NCBI RefSeq assembly: GCF_017498085.1
Contig: NZ_JAGBKM010000007.1
Coordinates: forward strand, 1-64,000
Length of the DNA stretch: 64,000 nucleotides
Direction: 5' to 3'
Source: Psychrobacter coccoides
Lineage (GTDB): Bacteria > Pseudomonadota > Gammaproteobacteria > Pseudomonadales > Moraxellaceae
Each line of letters begins with the position of its first letter. The stretch's first letter is position 1. This document shows positions 25,942 to 34,647 of this stretch, piece by piece. Position numbers and translations under genes: made by a program. Below the pieces are notes generated by a model. That model saw only the letters and a program-made list of their open reading frames with translations, had not been told where the DNA came from and searched no databases.

Positions 25942-27063
25942 TTAGTCGTTTAACACCACAAAGCGTCTGCTACCTTGGCGAGTTTTACTAAATTTATCCA
26001 TCAGCTCAGGATGGGCTTTAATGACTGCTTTGCTATCTAAACCGACACTGTCTTTCGAGCGCTTCCATGAGATCGCGCCCTTGTCAAAGACCGCCACCTC
26101 ATTGTCTTTAATGAGGCTTTGCAGTTGATGTTTAACTTGATCGTGGCGCTGCTCTAGATCTTCGATTGACGCGCGATAGCTAAGCAGCTTATCGAACAGC
26201 TTATTTGCGCCCTTATCATTCTTAAAGTCTATCTTGCTTGTAGGCTTAGGCTCAGGATAAAGCAGCTTAAGCGCACGAGCGGCTGACTCAGAGTGATCAG
26301 GCGTGGGTGGAGTATCCGTCTCCACGTACTGCCAGAACAGACGCTCATGCTCAATAATTGATGCAATCAAACGCTCATCACGCTCAACCTTATAGATCTT
26401 TGCTTCGTGTCCGCAAAGCAGGACACAGATATGAGCGGCTTGTTTACCTGTAACGGCTAGTTGATGTTGCACTTGGCAAGTCACGTATAGCGGTACGCCA
26501 TCTCGCCATAATTTCGCGCCATGCTCACCAGTGGTTTTGCATTCCAGTATTTGTACCTCATCGCTACCTGTTACCGCATAGTCAAGATTGGCAAGCATAA
26601 AGGCTTTGTCAGGATCAGGGTGCTGCAATATGGCATTGACGCGGCGTACTTTGTTTCCTGTCTTTTCTTGATAGTATTTAGCCACCATCGGTTCTAAAGT
26701 ATTGCCCCAATACAGTGGCGCATAGCCTTCTATGCTCTCATCGATATCTGAGCTCATGCGTCCGGTCTTAATCATCCATAGCTCAAGCATCGACAAATAT
26801 GGATGAATACCGCAAGCAGCAGCAGCGTCACTACTGCCTATGCCCTGCTTGCGAACGGCTAACCACTCTTCACGGCTTAAGTCTTTGGTATTGATTAGGC
26901 GCTTGGGCTGAGATGATGTAGTCTGCTTAGGTTTCTCTTCACTAGGGCTAAGCCCGTTAGTCTTAACCTTAATAGTAGCAGTCGGCTTTGTGTGCTTAGA
27001 TTGCATCGCTTTACGCTTACGACGACTTGGCTGAATGGTTGTGTTTAATGCGATAGTTTCCAT
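25942..27063 (-). CDS. YqaJ-family viral recombinase/exonuclease
   Basis: A 373-residue lambda-exonuclease-like nuclease. The YqaJ core spans about 60-250: REEWLAVRKQGIGSSDAAAACG, WGNTLEPMVAKYYQEKTG, MLANLDYAVTG and LECKTT (the PD-(D/E)xK active site) are all present, then CQVQHQLAVTG. The N-terminus (about 55 residues) is basic and low in complexity. In phages such enzymes work with a single-strand annealing protein in DNA recombination; no annealing protein is recognised here. Its neighbours (Cys-rich protein, DUF932) occur with it in many plasmids and islands. Confidence 0.9.
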   Translation of the reverse strand: METIALNTTIQPSRRKRKAMQSKHTKPTATIKVKTNGLSPSEEKPKQTTSSQPKRLINTKDLSREEWLAVRKQGIGSSDAAAACGIHPYLSMLELWMIKTGRMSSDIDESIEGYAPLYWGNTLEPMVAKYYQEKTGNKVRRVNAILQHPDPDKAFMLANLDYAVTGSDEVQILECKTTGEHGAKLWRDGVPLYVTCQVQHQLAVTGKQAAHICVLLCGHEAKIYKVERDERLIASIIEHERLFWQYVETDTPPTPDHSESAARALKLLYPEPKPTSKIDFKNDKGANKLFDKLLSYRASIEDLEQRHDQVKHQLQSLIKDNEVAVFDKGAISWKRSKDSVGLDSKAVIKAHPELMDKFSKTRQGSRRFVVLND

Positions 27064-27126
27064 GATAGATTCCTTATTAAATTAATTGTTGATACGTTGA
27101 TAACTAATGATCTGAGTAAACGGCAT

Positions 27127-27154
27127 AAAAAAACCACGCTTTTAAGCGTGGTTT
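27127..27154. terminator. Terminator after DUF932 gene
   Basis: AAACCACGCTT-TT-AAGCGTGGTTT is a perfect 11-bp stem preceded by an A run, so a U run on the minus strand. Confidence 0.85.
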
Positions 27155-27174
27155 AATGTGTGGTGATAAGACAG

Positions 27175-28167
27175 TTAGGCCAGCATACGTAATGATTCTT
27201 CTAAGCCCTTTTGCTTAAGCTTAGCGCCAGCGCCAAACCAAGCGGAATTTAAGCGATTGTCCGTGTTCATCGCGCGGCGTTCATGATCGACGTACTCAGT
27301 GATACTACAGAGCAGACCATAAGCGGTATCTTTGGCAGCATCCAAGTCCGCCCCACGTCCTTGACCGTTAAACATGGTCATCACCTTATTCATCGCTTTG
27401 GCATTAGGAACCGCGTCTTTTTCCTTCTTAGCGCTGTTAAACAAGATAATGTCATTGTCTTGATCGTTAAACACACGGCTAAGGTAGTTAGCGGCTTCGG
27501 CCTGAGTAACACGGCGCTCAGACAATTGCTTCATCTCATAGATGTGCTCATCCCACTGATTAACGGACACGCCTAATTGCTGCTTAACCTTGTCAGCATC
27601 AAACGAGGTAGAGTGCGGTACTTTCACCACACCGCCGTTACCATCAGCGAGGCTTACCGCGAGCGTGTTATTACACACCACACGGATATTAGTAAACTGC
27701 GCCGTGGTTGCAAGCGTACCATCACAAGCGGTTGCTAGTAACAAATAGCCGTGACTGACATCACCGCCACGTAAAGACGCTGATTGACCTGTACGAGCAA
27801 GCGCCCACAGCTTACGGCCACCCTTTAGCACACCTGCTGTTTCAAGCTCAAAGTGCGATTGCTCAGTGAGATCACGATAAAACTCTAGGATCTCTTCAGG
27901 TTGTACTTCTTGATAGCGCTGACTGACGACTGATAACGGATCAAAGGTATCTGAGCGATACAGCACCTTTTGCTCAGCGAAGGGCAAGATAAGATTATGC
28001 CCTCGATCGTTCTCAGCCATGAAATTGACGTCCGATGACTCAATACGCCAATCCATACCTGCCTCACGCGCCCAAACCTCAAGTGGCTGCTTAGGGGATA
28101 GCTCACTGCCAAGGCCATGCCAAGGGGTGTCGCCAACGTATGCCATAGTTTCTACTAAATGTGCCAT
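27175..28167 (-). CDS. DUF932 (phage/plasmid-like) protein
   Basis: A 330-residue protein of the DUF932 family. Hallmarks are AYVGDTPWHGLGSEL near the start, then VVSQRYQEVQPEEILEF and FTNIRVVCNNTLAVSL. The family occurs widely in phages, plasmids and ICEs next to recombination genes; its function is not known. Upstream is a zinc-ribbon gene without its own terminator, so those two may share a transcript. Confidence 0.9.
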   Translation of the reverse strand: MAHLVETMAYVGDTPWHGLGSELSPKQPLEVWAREAGMDWRIESSDVNFMAENDRGHNLILPFAEQKVLYRSDTFDPLSVVSQRYQEVQPEEILEFYRDLTEQSHFELETAGVLKGGRKLWALARTGQSASLRGGDVSHGYLLLATACDGTLATTAQFTNIRVVCNNTLAVSLADGNGGVVKVPHSTSFDADKVKQQLGVSVNQWDEHIYEMKQLSERRVTQAEAANYLSRVFNDQDNDIILFNSAKKEKDAVPNAKAMNKVMTMFNGQGRGADLDAAKDTAYGLLCSITEYVDHERRAMNTDNRLNSAWFGAGAKLKQKGLEESLRMLA

Positions 28168-28202
28168 GATAATTTTCCTTTTGTATTATGATTAAATTGA
28201 GT

Positions 28203-28493
28203 TTAAGTAAATGAGTGAAAGGTAGTGAAGACATGCGAGCAGTCATCACAGCGATATTGCTTATTGACCAGCATTGGCAGCGCTTGATGAGACTGAGTGA
28301 TCTCAATAAGCGCTGCTACCGTTGTTCCTGCAACCACACCGATAGCAGGATGTACTTTAAGTGTTTTGCAAAGACTAACGCCAAGGCTGACTAATACCGC
28401 AGGGGATAACAGCTGATCAATAAGGTTGATTTGACTACTATCAGTCATCTCGTAGACCAAAGATGACTCACAGCTAGGACACAGGGTTTTCAT
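28203..28493 (-). CDS. Small zinc-ribbon protein with hydrophobic centre
   Basis: A 96-residue protein. MKTLCPSCESSL at the start and YRCDDCSHVF at the end are two CxxC knuckles of one probable zinc ribbon, split by about 65 residues that contain a hydrophobic stretch (LLSPAVLVSLGVSL, VVAGTTVAALIEI). It is probably a small membrane-associated or DNA-binding protein; function unknown. ATG at 28493, 36 bp upstream of the DUF932 gene in the same direction. Confidence 0.65.
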   Translation of the reverse strand: MKTLCPSCESSLVYEMTDSSQINLIDQLLSPAVLVSLGVSLCKTLKVHPAIGVVAGTTVAALIEITQSHQALPMLVNKQYRCDDCSHVFTTFHSFT

Positions 28494-28515
28494 ATATACT
28501 CCTAAATTTGCGCAT

Positions 28516-28542
28516 AAAAAAGGCCTGCTAAAAAGCAGACCT
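28516..28542. terminator. Terminator after Gp2-like gene
   Basis: AGGCCTGCT-AAAA-AGCAGACCT forms a 9-bp stem with one mismatch, with an A run before it, serving the minus-strand gene that ends at 28626. Confidence 0.7.
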
Positions 28543-28625
28543 TATTGGCTGAAGTCACGTACACACAAACAGGCTGTACGTACTCTCATGGTAATAGTAT
28601 ATATCTGAGATTATTTTGATATGGG

Positions 28626-29531
28626 TTATAGTCCTCGGCGCTTTTCTGTGCGGTATTGACCATGTGCAAAGGTGTTCATGTTTGGAAGCCATACTTTTAA
28701 TTTTTGGTCATACTTGCTTGGTTGCGTCAGGTAACACGACGTTCTAAGAGCGTTGTTAACTTCCTGTTCGTTATCCTGATGAATCATGCCGATACCTAAT
28801 TTACCGTTTCGCTCATACCCCTGCTTAGTCTTTTTATTGTGGTAGTTATAGCACTCGCCTAGACCACCAGTAATGACCTTCCACTTTTCACCAACCTCTT
28901 TTGCGATATACCAATCATTTTGTCTCTTATTACCGTCATATATCAGCAACAAATGACAATGTAATCCGCCCTCGATGCCACCATGCTCTAAAGCCCAAGC
29001 GTAGCCCTGCAAATCTTCAAAGCACGTTTCCTCATTACCGATAAGATCTCGGAATTTGCTCATGTGATGATAAAAATCTTCAATGCTAACAAGGTGGCTT
29101 GTTTCTTTGGCGTACTTTAGGTCGATACGTACAAAGAGCAGTCTTTTGTAATGATGAATCAGATGGCGTACATATTTTTCGAGTGTCCTCTTATTTTTAG
29201 ACTCCTGATAACTAAACACACTACGTTCACGCTTAATATCTTTTTTATAGTATGACAGTGTTTTAATAAGACGCTGTGTTTTATCGTAATCCCAAATGAC
29301 ATCTTCTGGATATTGATCACCAACGATATATTGCGTACTGCGAAAGAAAGCTTCAATGGGCATCGAGTAAATCAATCCATTGTCACTCTCATAGTAATAC
29401 ATGAACGGATGATACAAATCGTTCAGCTCATATATTATCAGGTCAAATCTCAATTCATTAGAAATGATATCGATTACCAGTTGGTGAACTTTAGTTAATA
29501 AGTTACTTTGATTGAGGTTGGTGTTTTCCAT
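28626..29531 (-). CDS. Inovirus Gp2-like / YagK-YfjJ domain protein
   Basis: A 301-residue protein of the Gp2 (YagK_YfjJ_C) family found in P4-like satellites and cryptic prophages, where it resembles replication initiators of single-strand phages. The key part is YAWALEHGGIEGGLHCHLLLIYDG, with an HxH pair in the style of HUH enzymes; GWKVITGGLGECYNYHNKK follows. ATG at 29531 has GGAG 7 bases before; the upstream in-frame start at 29561 is rejected. It may replicate the excised island, which is inference; an origin-like hairpin lies just upstream. Confidence 0.82.
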   Translation of the reverse strand: MENTNLNQSNLLTKVHQLVIDIISNELRFDLIIYELNDLYHPFMYYYESDNGLIYSMPIEAFFRSTQYIVGDQYPEDVIWDYDKTQRLIKTLSYYKKDIKRERSVFSYQESKNKRTLEKYVRHLIHHYKRLLFVRIDLKYAKETSHLVSIEDFYHHMSKFRDLIGNEETCFEDLQGYAWALEHGGIEGGLHCHLLLIYDGNKRQNDWYIAKEVGEKWKVITGGLGECYNYHNKKTKQGYERNGKLGIGMIHQDNEQEVNNALRTSCYLTQPSKYDQKLKVWLPNMNTFAHGQYRTEKRRGL

Positions 29532-29621
29532 GGTATTTCTCCTATGTGGTTTATCTTGCACATAGTAGAGCTACATCATATTTTTTTATTCTGACTACTG
29601 GTGGTTTAGTGAGGAGATAGT

Positions 29622-29678
29622 CAGCGTGGTAACGCTGCGCTATATAATAATATCAATAACCGGTTAGTGGCACTTACC
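29622..29678. other. Two hairpins upstream of Gp2-like gene
   Basis: CAGCGT-GGTA-ACGCTG (29622-29637) and GGTTAGTG-G-CACTTACC (29662-29678, one mismatch) stand 90-150 bp upstream of the Gp2-like start, in a 458-bp gene-free and AT-rich gap. They might serve as a replication origin or control region. No iterons were seen. Confidence 0.35.
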
Positions 29679-29960
29679 AATACTGCGGAGATATCGGCGA
29701 TACATTATCCTCAATTGTAGGAATCTTGGGTCATATTGATATTTTTTGAGTGAATGGAGTTAGCTGATAGAGAAAAGTTAATGTACTGTCAGTATGAACA
29801 GATATTATTACCAACGTTAAATCTAGTGAGAATACGAAGATATATTAAATATATGCTAATTTTTGTATCTTAGCTCAATAAATACTTGTACTTTAGTACT
29901 CATTTATACACTATAATAATAATCTAATACTATCTTAATAATACGAGAATATAACTATAA

Positions 29961-29974
29961 TATCACGCGTGATA
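29961..29974. promoter_or_regulatory. Palindromic operator candidate
   Basis: TATCACGCGTGATA is a perfect 14-bp palindrome, 15 bp before the start of the RHH-like gene at 29990. It may bind that gene's own product. Confidence 0.5.
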
Positions 29975-29989
29975 AATTAAGGATTATAT

Positions 29990-30901
29990 ATGTTAAAGGA
30001 AGAATTAAGAAGAAAGCCTTTAAGAGATAAAATAGATGACTTATCAGAAGATCAAGCACATTTTGTGTTGCTAAGTGTATTTTACAGCGGAGATAAATCA
30101 CGTTATATATCTGAAGATCCAAACCGCTATGCGAGTAAATGCAAGGAAGAACTTTTAAAGAGAACACGTAAGGACGATAAGATAGATACAGTAATTAGCT
30201 TTATTGATAATCTCAATACGCTATATTTAGAAAAATATGAGCTTAAATGGCTAGAAGGTAACAAAAGAGAACAGATATTTGTCTACAATTATCTGGTTGA
30301 AAATAATATGATATCGCCAAGCCGTTTTGGTATAAGTCGTAAAAAAGATATTAAAGACACAGTTCATAATATTTTAAATAATCTGATAAAAGGATTAAAT
30401 AATCGAGAAAATGTTATTTCCGATTTAGACTTTAAAAAAGACGTAGTTGAAGTTACTCAAAAGGTATGGCATGTTTTAGAAGCTAACGATAATTACTCTA
30501 AATGGTTAAAAAAAGCTGATCTAGATTGGGTACGTAATTATTTAGTGGAAAAGAATTTATATAGATATGACGTAGAAAATTATGTTGGTAATAACAATCG
30601 AGAGCTACGTTTATTAGCATCATTGGATGCTATAGACATAAAGCAAGGACAAAGTTATACGCACTCTCCAAGTAAAACAATTATTATCGATAAAATGAAG
30701 AGAGCTTGGAGCCAGCAAAAGTATCGCGATGCTGGCAAAACAAAGAAACCGTATCATCTACCATTGACAAAAAAGACCAAAGCTAGGTTAGAGAAGATGG
30801 CAAAGGTAGAAGGACTGTCAGAGACAGCCATGCTTGATCATTTGATTAATATGTCTTACGAAATTGACTATACAGATAAAAATGGCAAAGACTTATACTA
30901 A
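29990..30901 (+). CDS. Island protein with C-terminal RHH-like DNA-binding region
   Basis: A 303-residue charged protein. Most of it (1-250) is unrecognised and lysine-rich, with a helical look. The last 45 residues (PLTKKTKARLEKMAKVEGLSETAMLDHLINMSYE) match the ribbon-helix-helix fold in pattern: a short strand then two helices. A perfect palindrome lies just upstream, so autoregulation is plausible. It converges on the integrase gene, overlapping by 4 bp at the ends. AAGGA-type site precedes ATG weakly (TTAAGGATT). Role in island control is inferred only. Confidence 0.7.
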   Translation: MLKEELRRKPLRDKIDDLSEDQAHFVLLSVFYSGDKSRYISEDPNRYASKCKEELLKRTRKDDKIDTVISFIDNLNTLYLEKYELKWLEGNKREQIFVYNYLVENNMISPSRFGISRKKDIKDTVHNILNNLIKGLNNRENVISDLDFKKDVVEVTQKVWHVLEANDNYSKWLKKADLDWVRNYLVEKNLYRYDVENYVGNNNRELRLLASLDAIDIKQGQSYTHSPSKTIIIDKMKRAWSQQKYRDAGKTKKPYHLPLTKKTKARLEKMAKVEGLSETAMLDHLINMSYEIDYTDKNGKDLY

Positions 30902-32259
30902 TCATTATCGATATACTCTTGTATCTCATCAGCTGTGATGCCTCGCTCTAATAGCGCTTTAATCAGATCTTGCTTATCAGCATTTTGTAAAACGTTTAGT
31001 TGCTTACTTATCAGTGACTGCTCAATCTGCTGCCGCGCTGTTTGAAAGTCTACAACTTCGCCTTTGTCTCTTAGTAAGTCTAAAAAGTCAGCCCAAACCT
31101 GCATGATCTTACGGCGCTCTTCTAAATGCTGAGCATGGTTATAAACCGCGCGTATGTTACTTTTTTTGTCATGTGCCATCTGTTTTTCAATCGCGTCGCC
31201 CATGTAGCCAAGCTCGTTAAGATTGGTTGAGGCGATGTGACGAAAGCCGTGACCTGTCTGCTTACCAGCATAGCCTAGAATATCTAGCGCGTTATTAATA
31301 AACTCCTCACTATACGGCTGATGCATACCCGTATGATAGAACACATATTCATATTGTCCTGTGATGGGTTTCATCTCCTCTAGTACTGCTAGCATCTGAT
31401 CTGACAACGGTACAACGTGCTTACGTGCAATTTTAAGGTTATCGATATCAACACGCCATAAACGGTTGGCAAAGTCGATATGCGCCCATTTCATCATACG
31501 TAGTTCAATGGTGCGGCAAAATGAGTACGCTAAAAACTTCATACCTAAGCGGGTTTGGTCATGACCATGATAATTCTCAATAGCTTGGAGTAGGGCAGGC
31601 AGCTCATGGATATCTACATGCTTCATGTGCTGACTTTTGGCTTTAGGATAGAGTGCTTTTAGATCATCGATTGGATTTTGCTCAATGATGCGTTCGCGTT
31701 TGGCACGTCTTAAGACATTAGCCACCAGATCGATAGTGCGTCTGGTTACCTCGCGTGGCGGCTCACCGTCTTTGTTCACACGCTTTTCGATCTCATCTGC
31801 CATTGATCGACAATCCTCAAAGCTTACATCTTTTAGTGCAATGCCTTCAAAGTGGGGCAACACGTCTTTATGCATACGGTTATAGTCTTGCTGATAGGTA
31901 CGTGGCTTGACGTTACGCTGACGTTCAGCGAGCCAGTCTAACGCATAATCATTGAATTTTTGTGCATGAACATTATTGAGCCTATCTTGACGCTTTTTAT
32001 TTTTTGGATCGATACCATCTGCTAGTAGCGCTTTAATCTCAGTATTGGCTTGTCTGGCTTCAGCGAGTGACATGATGGGGTAAGTGCCAAGTGTGAGGCG
32101 TGTCTGCTTACCATCAAAGCGATAAGCGCTTATCCATGTTTTTGTGCTTGTGCTACGGACTAAAAGCTGTAGCCCATACTGATCACTATATTTGTCAGGA
32201 CGTGAAGGCGTACATTTTTCACTTGGTTTGAGCTTGCGGATTTTGCTATCGCTTAACAT
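30898..32259 (-). CDS. P4-type tyrosine integrase
   Basis: A 453-residue integrase of the P4 family. The N-terminus has the DUF4102 domain (DKYSDQYGLQLLVRSTSTKTWISAYRF); the catalytic residues are visible as R249 (FCRTIELR), H337 and R340 (HGFRH), H363 and the nucleophile Y373 (VYNHA). An extra 75-residue helical tail follows. It is intact. It lies 284 bp from tRNA-Ser, its target. GGGAG stands 9 bases before ATG, and a TAGACCAACA motif fills the space between them. Confidence 0.96.
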   Translation of the reverse strand: MLSDSKIRKLKPSEKCTPSRPDKYSDQYGLQLLVRSTSTKTWISAYRFDGKQTRLTLGTYPIMSLAEARQANTEIKALLADGIDPKNKKRQDRLNNVHAQKFNDYALDWLAERQRNVKPRTYQQDYNRMHKDVLPHFEGIALKDVSFEDCRSMADEIEKRVNKDGEPPREVTRRTIDLVANVLRRAKRERIIEQNPIDDLKALYPKAKSQHMKHVDIHELPALLQAIENYHGHDQTRLGMKFLAYSFCRTIELRMMKWAHIDFANRLWRVDIDNLKIARKHVVPLSDQMLAVLEEMKPITGQYEYVFYHTGMHQPYSEEFINNALDILGYAGKQTGHGFRHIASTNLNELGYMGDAIEKQMAHDKKSNIRAVYNHAQHLEERRKIMQVWADFLDLLRDKGEVVDFQTARQQIEQSLISKQLNVLQNADKQDLIKALLERGITADEIQEYIDND

Positions 32260-32323
32260 GTTGGTCTACTCCCTATGCTTCCAAGCCTTGTAATTCAAGC
32301 GTTACAAATATAACGTTGGTCTA
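32259..32323 (-). promoter_or_regulatory. TAGACCAAC motifs over integrase start region
   Basis: On the minus strand TAGACCAACA covers 32268-32259, exactly between the integrase ribosome-binding site and its ATG; TAGACCAACG lies at 32323-32314. They match the candidate arm sites, so integrase binding here could repress its own gene. Confidence 0.5.
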
Positions 32324-32345
32324 AAGCTGAATTATAAAGCCTAAA

Positions 32346-32397
32346 TGTTGGTCTTTTTGAGGTCTAATGAAATCATAGACCAACAGATAGACCAACA
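32346..32397. promoter_or_regulatory. Right arm-type integrase site candidates
   Basis: TAGACCAACA at 32376-32385 and 32388-32397 (12-bp period, plus strand) plus an inverted copy (TGTTGGTCTT) at 32346-32355. The tandem pair mirrors the one near the left att site. Confidence 0.55.
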
Positions 32398-32529
32398 CAA
32401 GCCACGGGATAGGTGGGTTATATTCGGATAGATTGGGAAAACACTAGACATAAAAAAAACGCTAGACGCGTTATTTATAAAGGGTTGCAGAGGTATATGG
32501 GAGTGTTTAGGACAAGGTGGGAAAAGGAG

Positions 32530-32557
32530 TGTTTTATAAGATTGGCGGTGAAGGAGG
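32530..32557. other. Island right attachment site within tRNA-Ser
   Basis: The second copy of the 28-bp repeat found at 2786-2813. Positions 32543-32557 are the CCA, discriminator and part of the acceptor and T arm of tRNA-Ser on the complement. The tRNA stays complete after integration. Confidence 0.9.
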
Positions 32558-32633
32558 GATTCGAACCCTCGATACGCTATGAACGTATACACACTTTCCA
32601 GGCGTGCGGTTTCAGCCACTCACCCACTTCACC
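32543..32633 (-). tRNA. tRNA-Ser(GGA)
   Basis: On the minus strand the gene starts GGTGAAG and ends CTTCACC-G-CCA, a perfect 7-bp acceptor stem with encoded CCA. The T arm is AGGGTTCGAATCCCT, the anticodon loop CTGGAAA reads GGA (Ser), and the long variable arm (TATACGTTCATAGCGTATC) is typical of class II tRNA-Ser. It serves as island integration target. Confidence 0.96.
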
Positions 32634-32759
32634 GTTTTTAGACGGCTTAGTATAACGGATACGATTTGAATTGTCACGGCTTACGCTTTATCTTTCTTTA
32701 TTAATGAGCGCCTGCTAGGATAGCGTCTTCTTATTCGCAAGTATAAATGGTAAAACAGC

Positions 32760-33671
32760 ATGATAAGTCTGACTGAGCTGGTACATTGTCTTAAGAGCCG
32801 TATCATTATAATATTGATTGCGCTAGTAGGGGTTGTGTGTAGTATACAATCGGTGCAAGCAGATAACTTTACTCAGTGTAGCCAGTCTTTTTATGCAGGT
32901 ATATATCCTGAGTTTATAAATAACAAGCTCAGTGCTGATACTTATCCGCTATGCTTTGATGGCTTTGCCGTCATGTATTCTGGCGTATCACGTACGCCAT
33001 TATGGTCAGCTGAGCACTTAACCCGTAAGCGTTTACAGCAAGCCAAAACCATCGATCGTGAGGACAGCTTTCATGAAGAAAGCCGCTTACCAGAGTCCAA
33101 ACGAGCCAAGCTGTCTGATTATTCGGGCTCAGGTTATGATCGTGGGCATTTAGCACCCAATGGCGACATGGCCAATCGTAGCCAACAGTATGACAGTTTT
33201 AGTTTGGCCAATATCGCCCCGCAGTCGCCACGTAACAACCGCTATATCTGGCGTAATATTGAATCCGCCATTCGCTATCTCACCCAACAATACGGTGAGG
33301 TCTATACGGTGACAGGGGTCGCCTTTAATGATAAAAAAACCAAGCAACTATCAGGACGAGTATTGGTACCCAGTCATTTTTTTAAGGCTGTCTATATACC
33401 CGCAATCAACCAAGCAGGCGTATATTACGCCCCAAATGATGAGTCAGAACGTATAGACATCATCAGTATCGAAGACTTAGCTGCTGAGACGGGTATTGAT
33501 GTTTTGCCTGTCCTTGAGCGCCAAACTAAAGCAGAAGCCTTGGCTTTGCCTCTAAAGGCAGGAGATGACATAGATGAGCCTGAATCTTCAAATGACGAGC
33601 CAGTATGGCTCCTGCTCATCTGGGCCATACTTGAATGGCTGGTCGAGCAGCTACAGTCTAGAAACGCCTAG
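32760..33671 (+). CDS. Exported DNA/RNA non-specific endonuclease (DRGH type)
   Basis: A 303-residue nuclease of the NucA/Serratia nuclease (endonuclease G) family. After a hydrophobic export signal ending SVQA near residue 34, the beta-beta-alpha-metal core has YDRGHLAPNGDM (catalytic His near 129) and NIAPQSPRNNRYIWRNIE, with the metal-binding Asn. A C-terminal extension ends in a hydrophobic stretch (PVWLLLIWAILEWLVEQL) that might anchor it in the membrane. It is the first chromosomal gene beyond tRNA-Ser and is probably used against or to feed on extracellular DNA. Confidence 0.9.
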   Translation: MISLTELVHCLKSRIIIILIALVGVVCSIQSVQADNFTQCSQSFYAGIYPEFINNKLSADTYPLCFDGFAVMYSGVSRTPLWSAEHLTRKRLQQAKTIDREDSFHEESRLPESKRAKLSDYSGSGYDRGHLAPNGDMANRSQQYDSFSLANIAPQSPRNNRYIWRNIESAIRYLTQQYGEVYTVTGVAFNDKKTKQLSGRVLVPSHFFKAVYIPAINQAGVYYAPNDESERIDIISIEDLAAETGIDVLPVLERQTKAEALALPLKAGDDIDEPESSNDEPVWLLLIWAILEWLVEQLQSRNA

Positions 33672-33741
33672 ACCTGTGTGCAAAAAAGCGACTATTATGT
33701 ATCAATATGACACTGTAACGTCTATATCAAGGAGAATGACA

Positions 33742-34005
33742 GTGATAGATCCCTTTGCCAATAACCATCAAAGTATGCAGATCGGCGAGCTGGTGATAGA
33801 AAACCAAGAAGATAAGATTATTATCTATGGAGATATTGATTTATATCTGAATCAATCCGGGTATGAGCAAGCAAAACAGCTGCATGAGCTCACCAGTAAG
33901 ATAATAGAGGTCTTTGAAGACCCTAATAAAAAAACTAAAAAATCACTGTCGTCAAAAGAAAAAAATGACCAATCAGACATAGTTATAGACAATCCTTTTC
34001 TCTAA
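33742..34005 (+). CDS. Small protein, unknown function
   Basis: An 87-residue hydrophilic protein beginning MIDPFANNHQSMQIGELVIE and ending in a lysine/serine-rich tail (PNKKTKKSLSSKEKND). No family recognised. GTG at 33742 has GGAG 7 bases before; the ATG at 33736 is too close to that site. The frame is open upstream into the nuclease gene, but that part overlaps it out of frame and is rejected. Confidence 0.65.
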   Translation: MIDPFANNHQSMQIGELVIENQEDKIIIYGDIDLYLNQSGYEQAKQLHELTSKIIEVFEDPNKKTKKSLSSKEKNDQSDIVIDNPFL

Positions 34006-34210
34006 CTATTTGATATAGTAATAAATTATGGAGTAATCAAGCCATAAACAAATAACTAGGCAAAGTAAAAATTTTGTCTATAATGGATATAATCATAGCG
34101 TCACTTGCAAGGTTGAGTGAGTAAGAATCACTGGCAGTTGCAAATGATGGTAGACGACAGGCACAAAACGATTATGTTTTGAGTAATTATCGTACGAAAG
34201 GAGTCGATTT

Positions 34211-34594
34211 ATGAAGTTATTATCAAAAACTGTTTTAGCAGCAGCTGGTATCAGCATGGCCACTATGGCATTTGCTGCTGATCCGCTACATAACACCACT
34301 TGGCAGACTTATGATGAAGGTAAGCCAAAAGGCACGGTTAAAATCACTGAATCAAATGGCGTATTAACGGGTAAGCTGATTGATACCAACTCAGCCAAAG
34401 GCAAGAAACATGTTGGTATGCACGTTATTAAAGGCTTAAAAGCTGATGGTGGTGGTAAGTATAGTGGTGGCACGATTACTGATCCAGAGAAAGGTAAAGA
34501 CTATCGTATGACGGCACAGCTCAATGGTAATACTTTAAAGCTAAAAGGCTATATTGGGCCATTCTCACGCAGCCAAGAGTGGAAGAAGAAATAA
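34211..34594 (+). CDS. DUF2147 family exported protein
   Basis: A 127-residue protein with a signal peptide cleaved after MATMAFA, then the DUF2147 beta-barrel-like domain: TTWQTYDEGKPKGTVKI, GVLTGKLIDT, GKYSGGTITDPEKGKDYRM and LKLKGYIGPFSRSQEWKK. Members are periplasmic and of unknown role. GAAAGGAG lies 9 bases before ATG. A strong terminator follows, so it is monocistronic. Confidence 0.88.
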   Translation: MKLLSKTVLAAAGISMATMAFAADPLHNTTWQTYDEGKPKGTVKITESNGVLTGKLIDTNSAKGKKHVGMHVIKGLKADGGGKYSGGTITDPEKGKDYRMTAQLNGNTLKLKGYIGPFSRSQEWKKK

Positions 34595-34647
34595 GCCGCT
34601 GTTGGTATTTTATGATAGATACTTTGTATTAAAGCGAGATCAATACA

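Noticed and set aside
33574-33741. Longer start for the gene at 33742
   Set aside because: This stretch overlaps the nuclease gene out of frame, and GTG 33742 has the only good ribosome-binding site.
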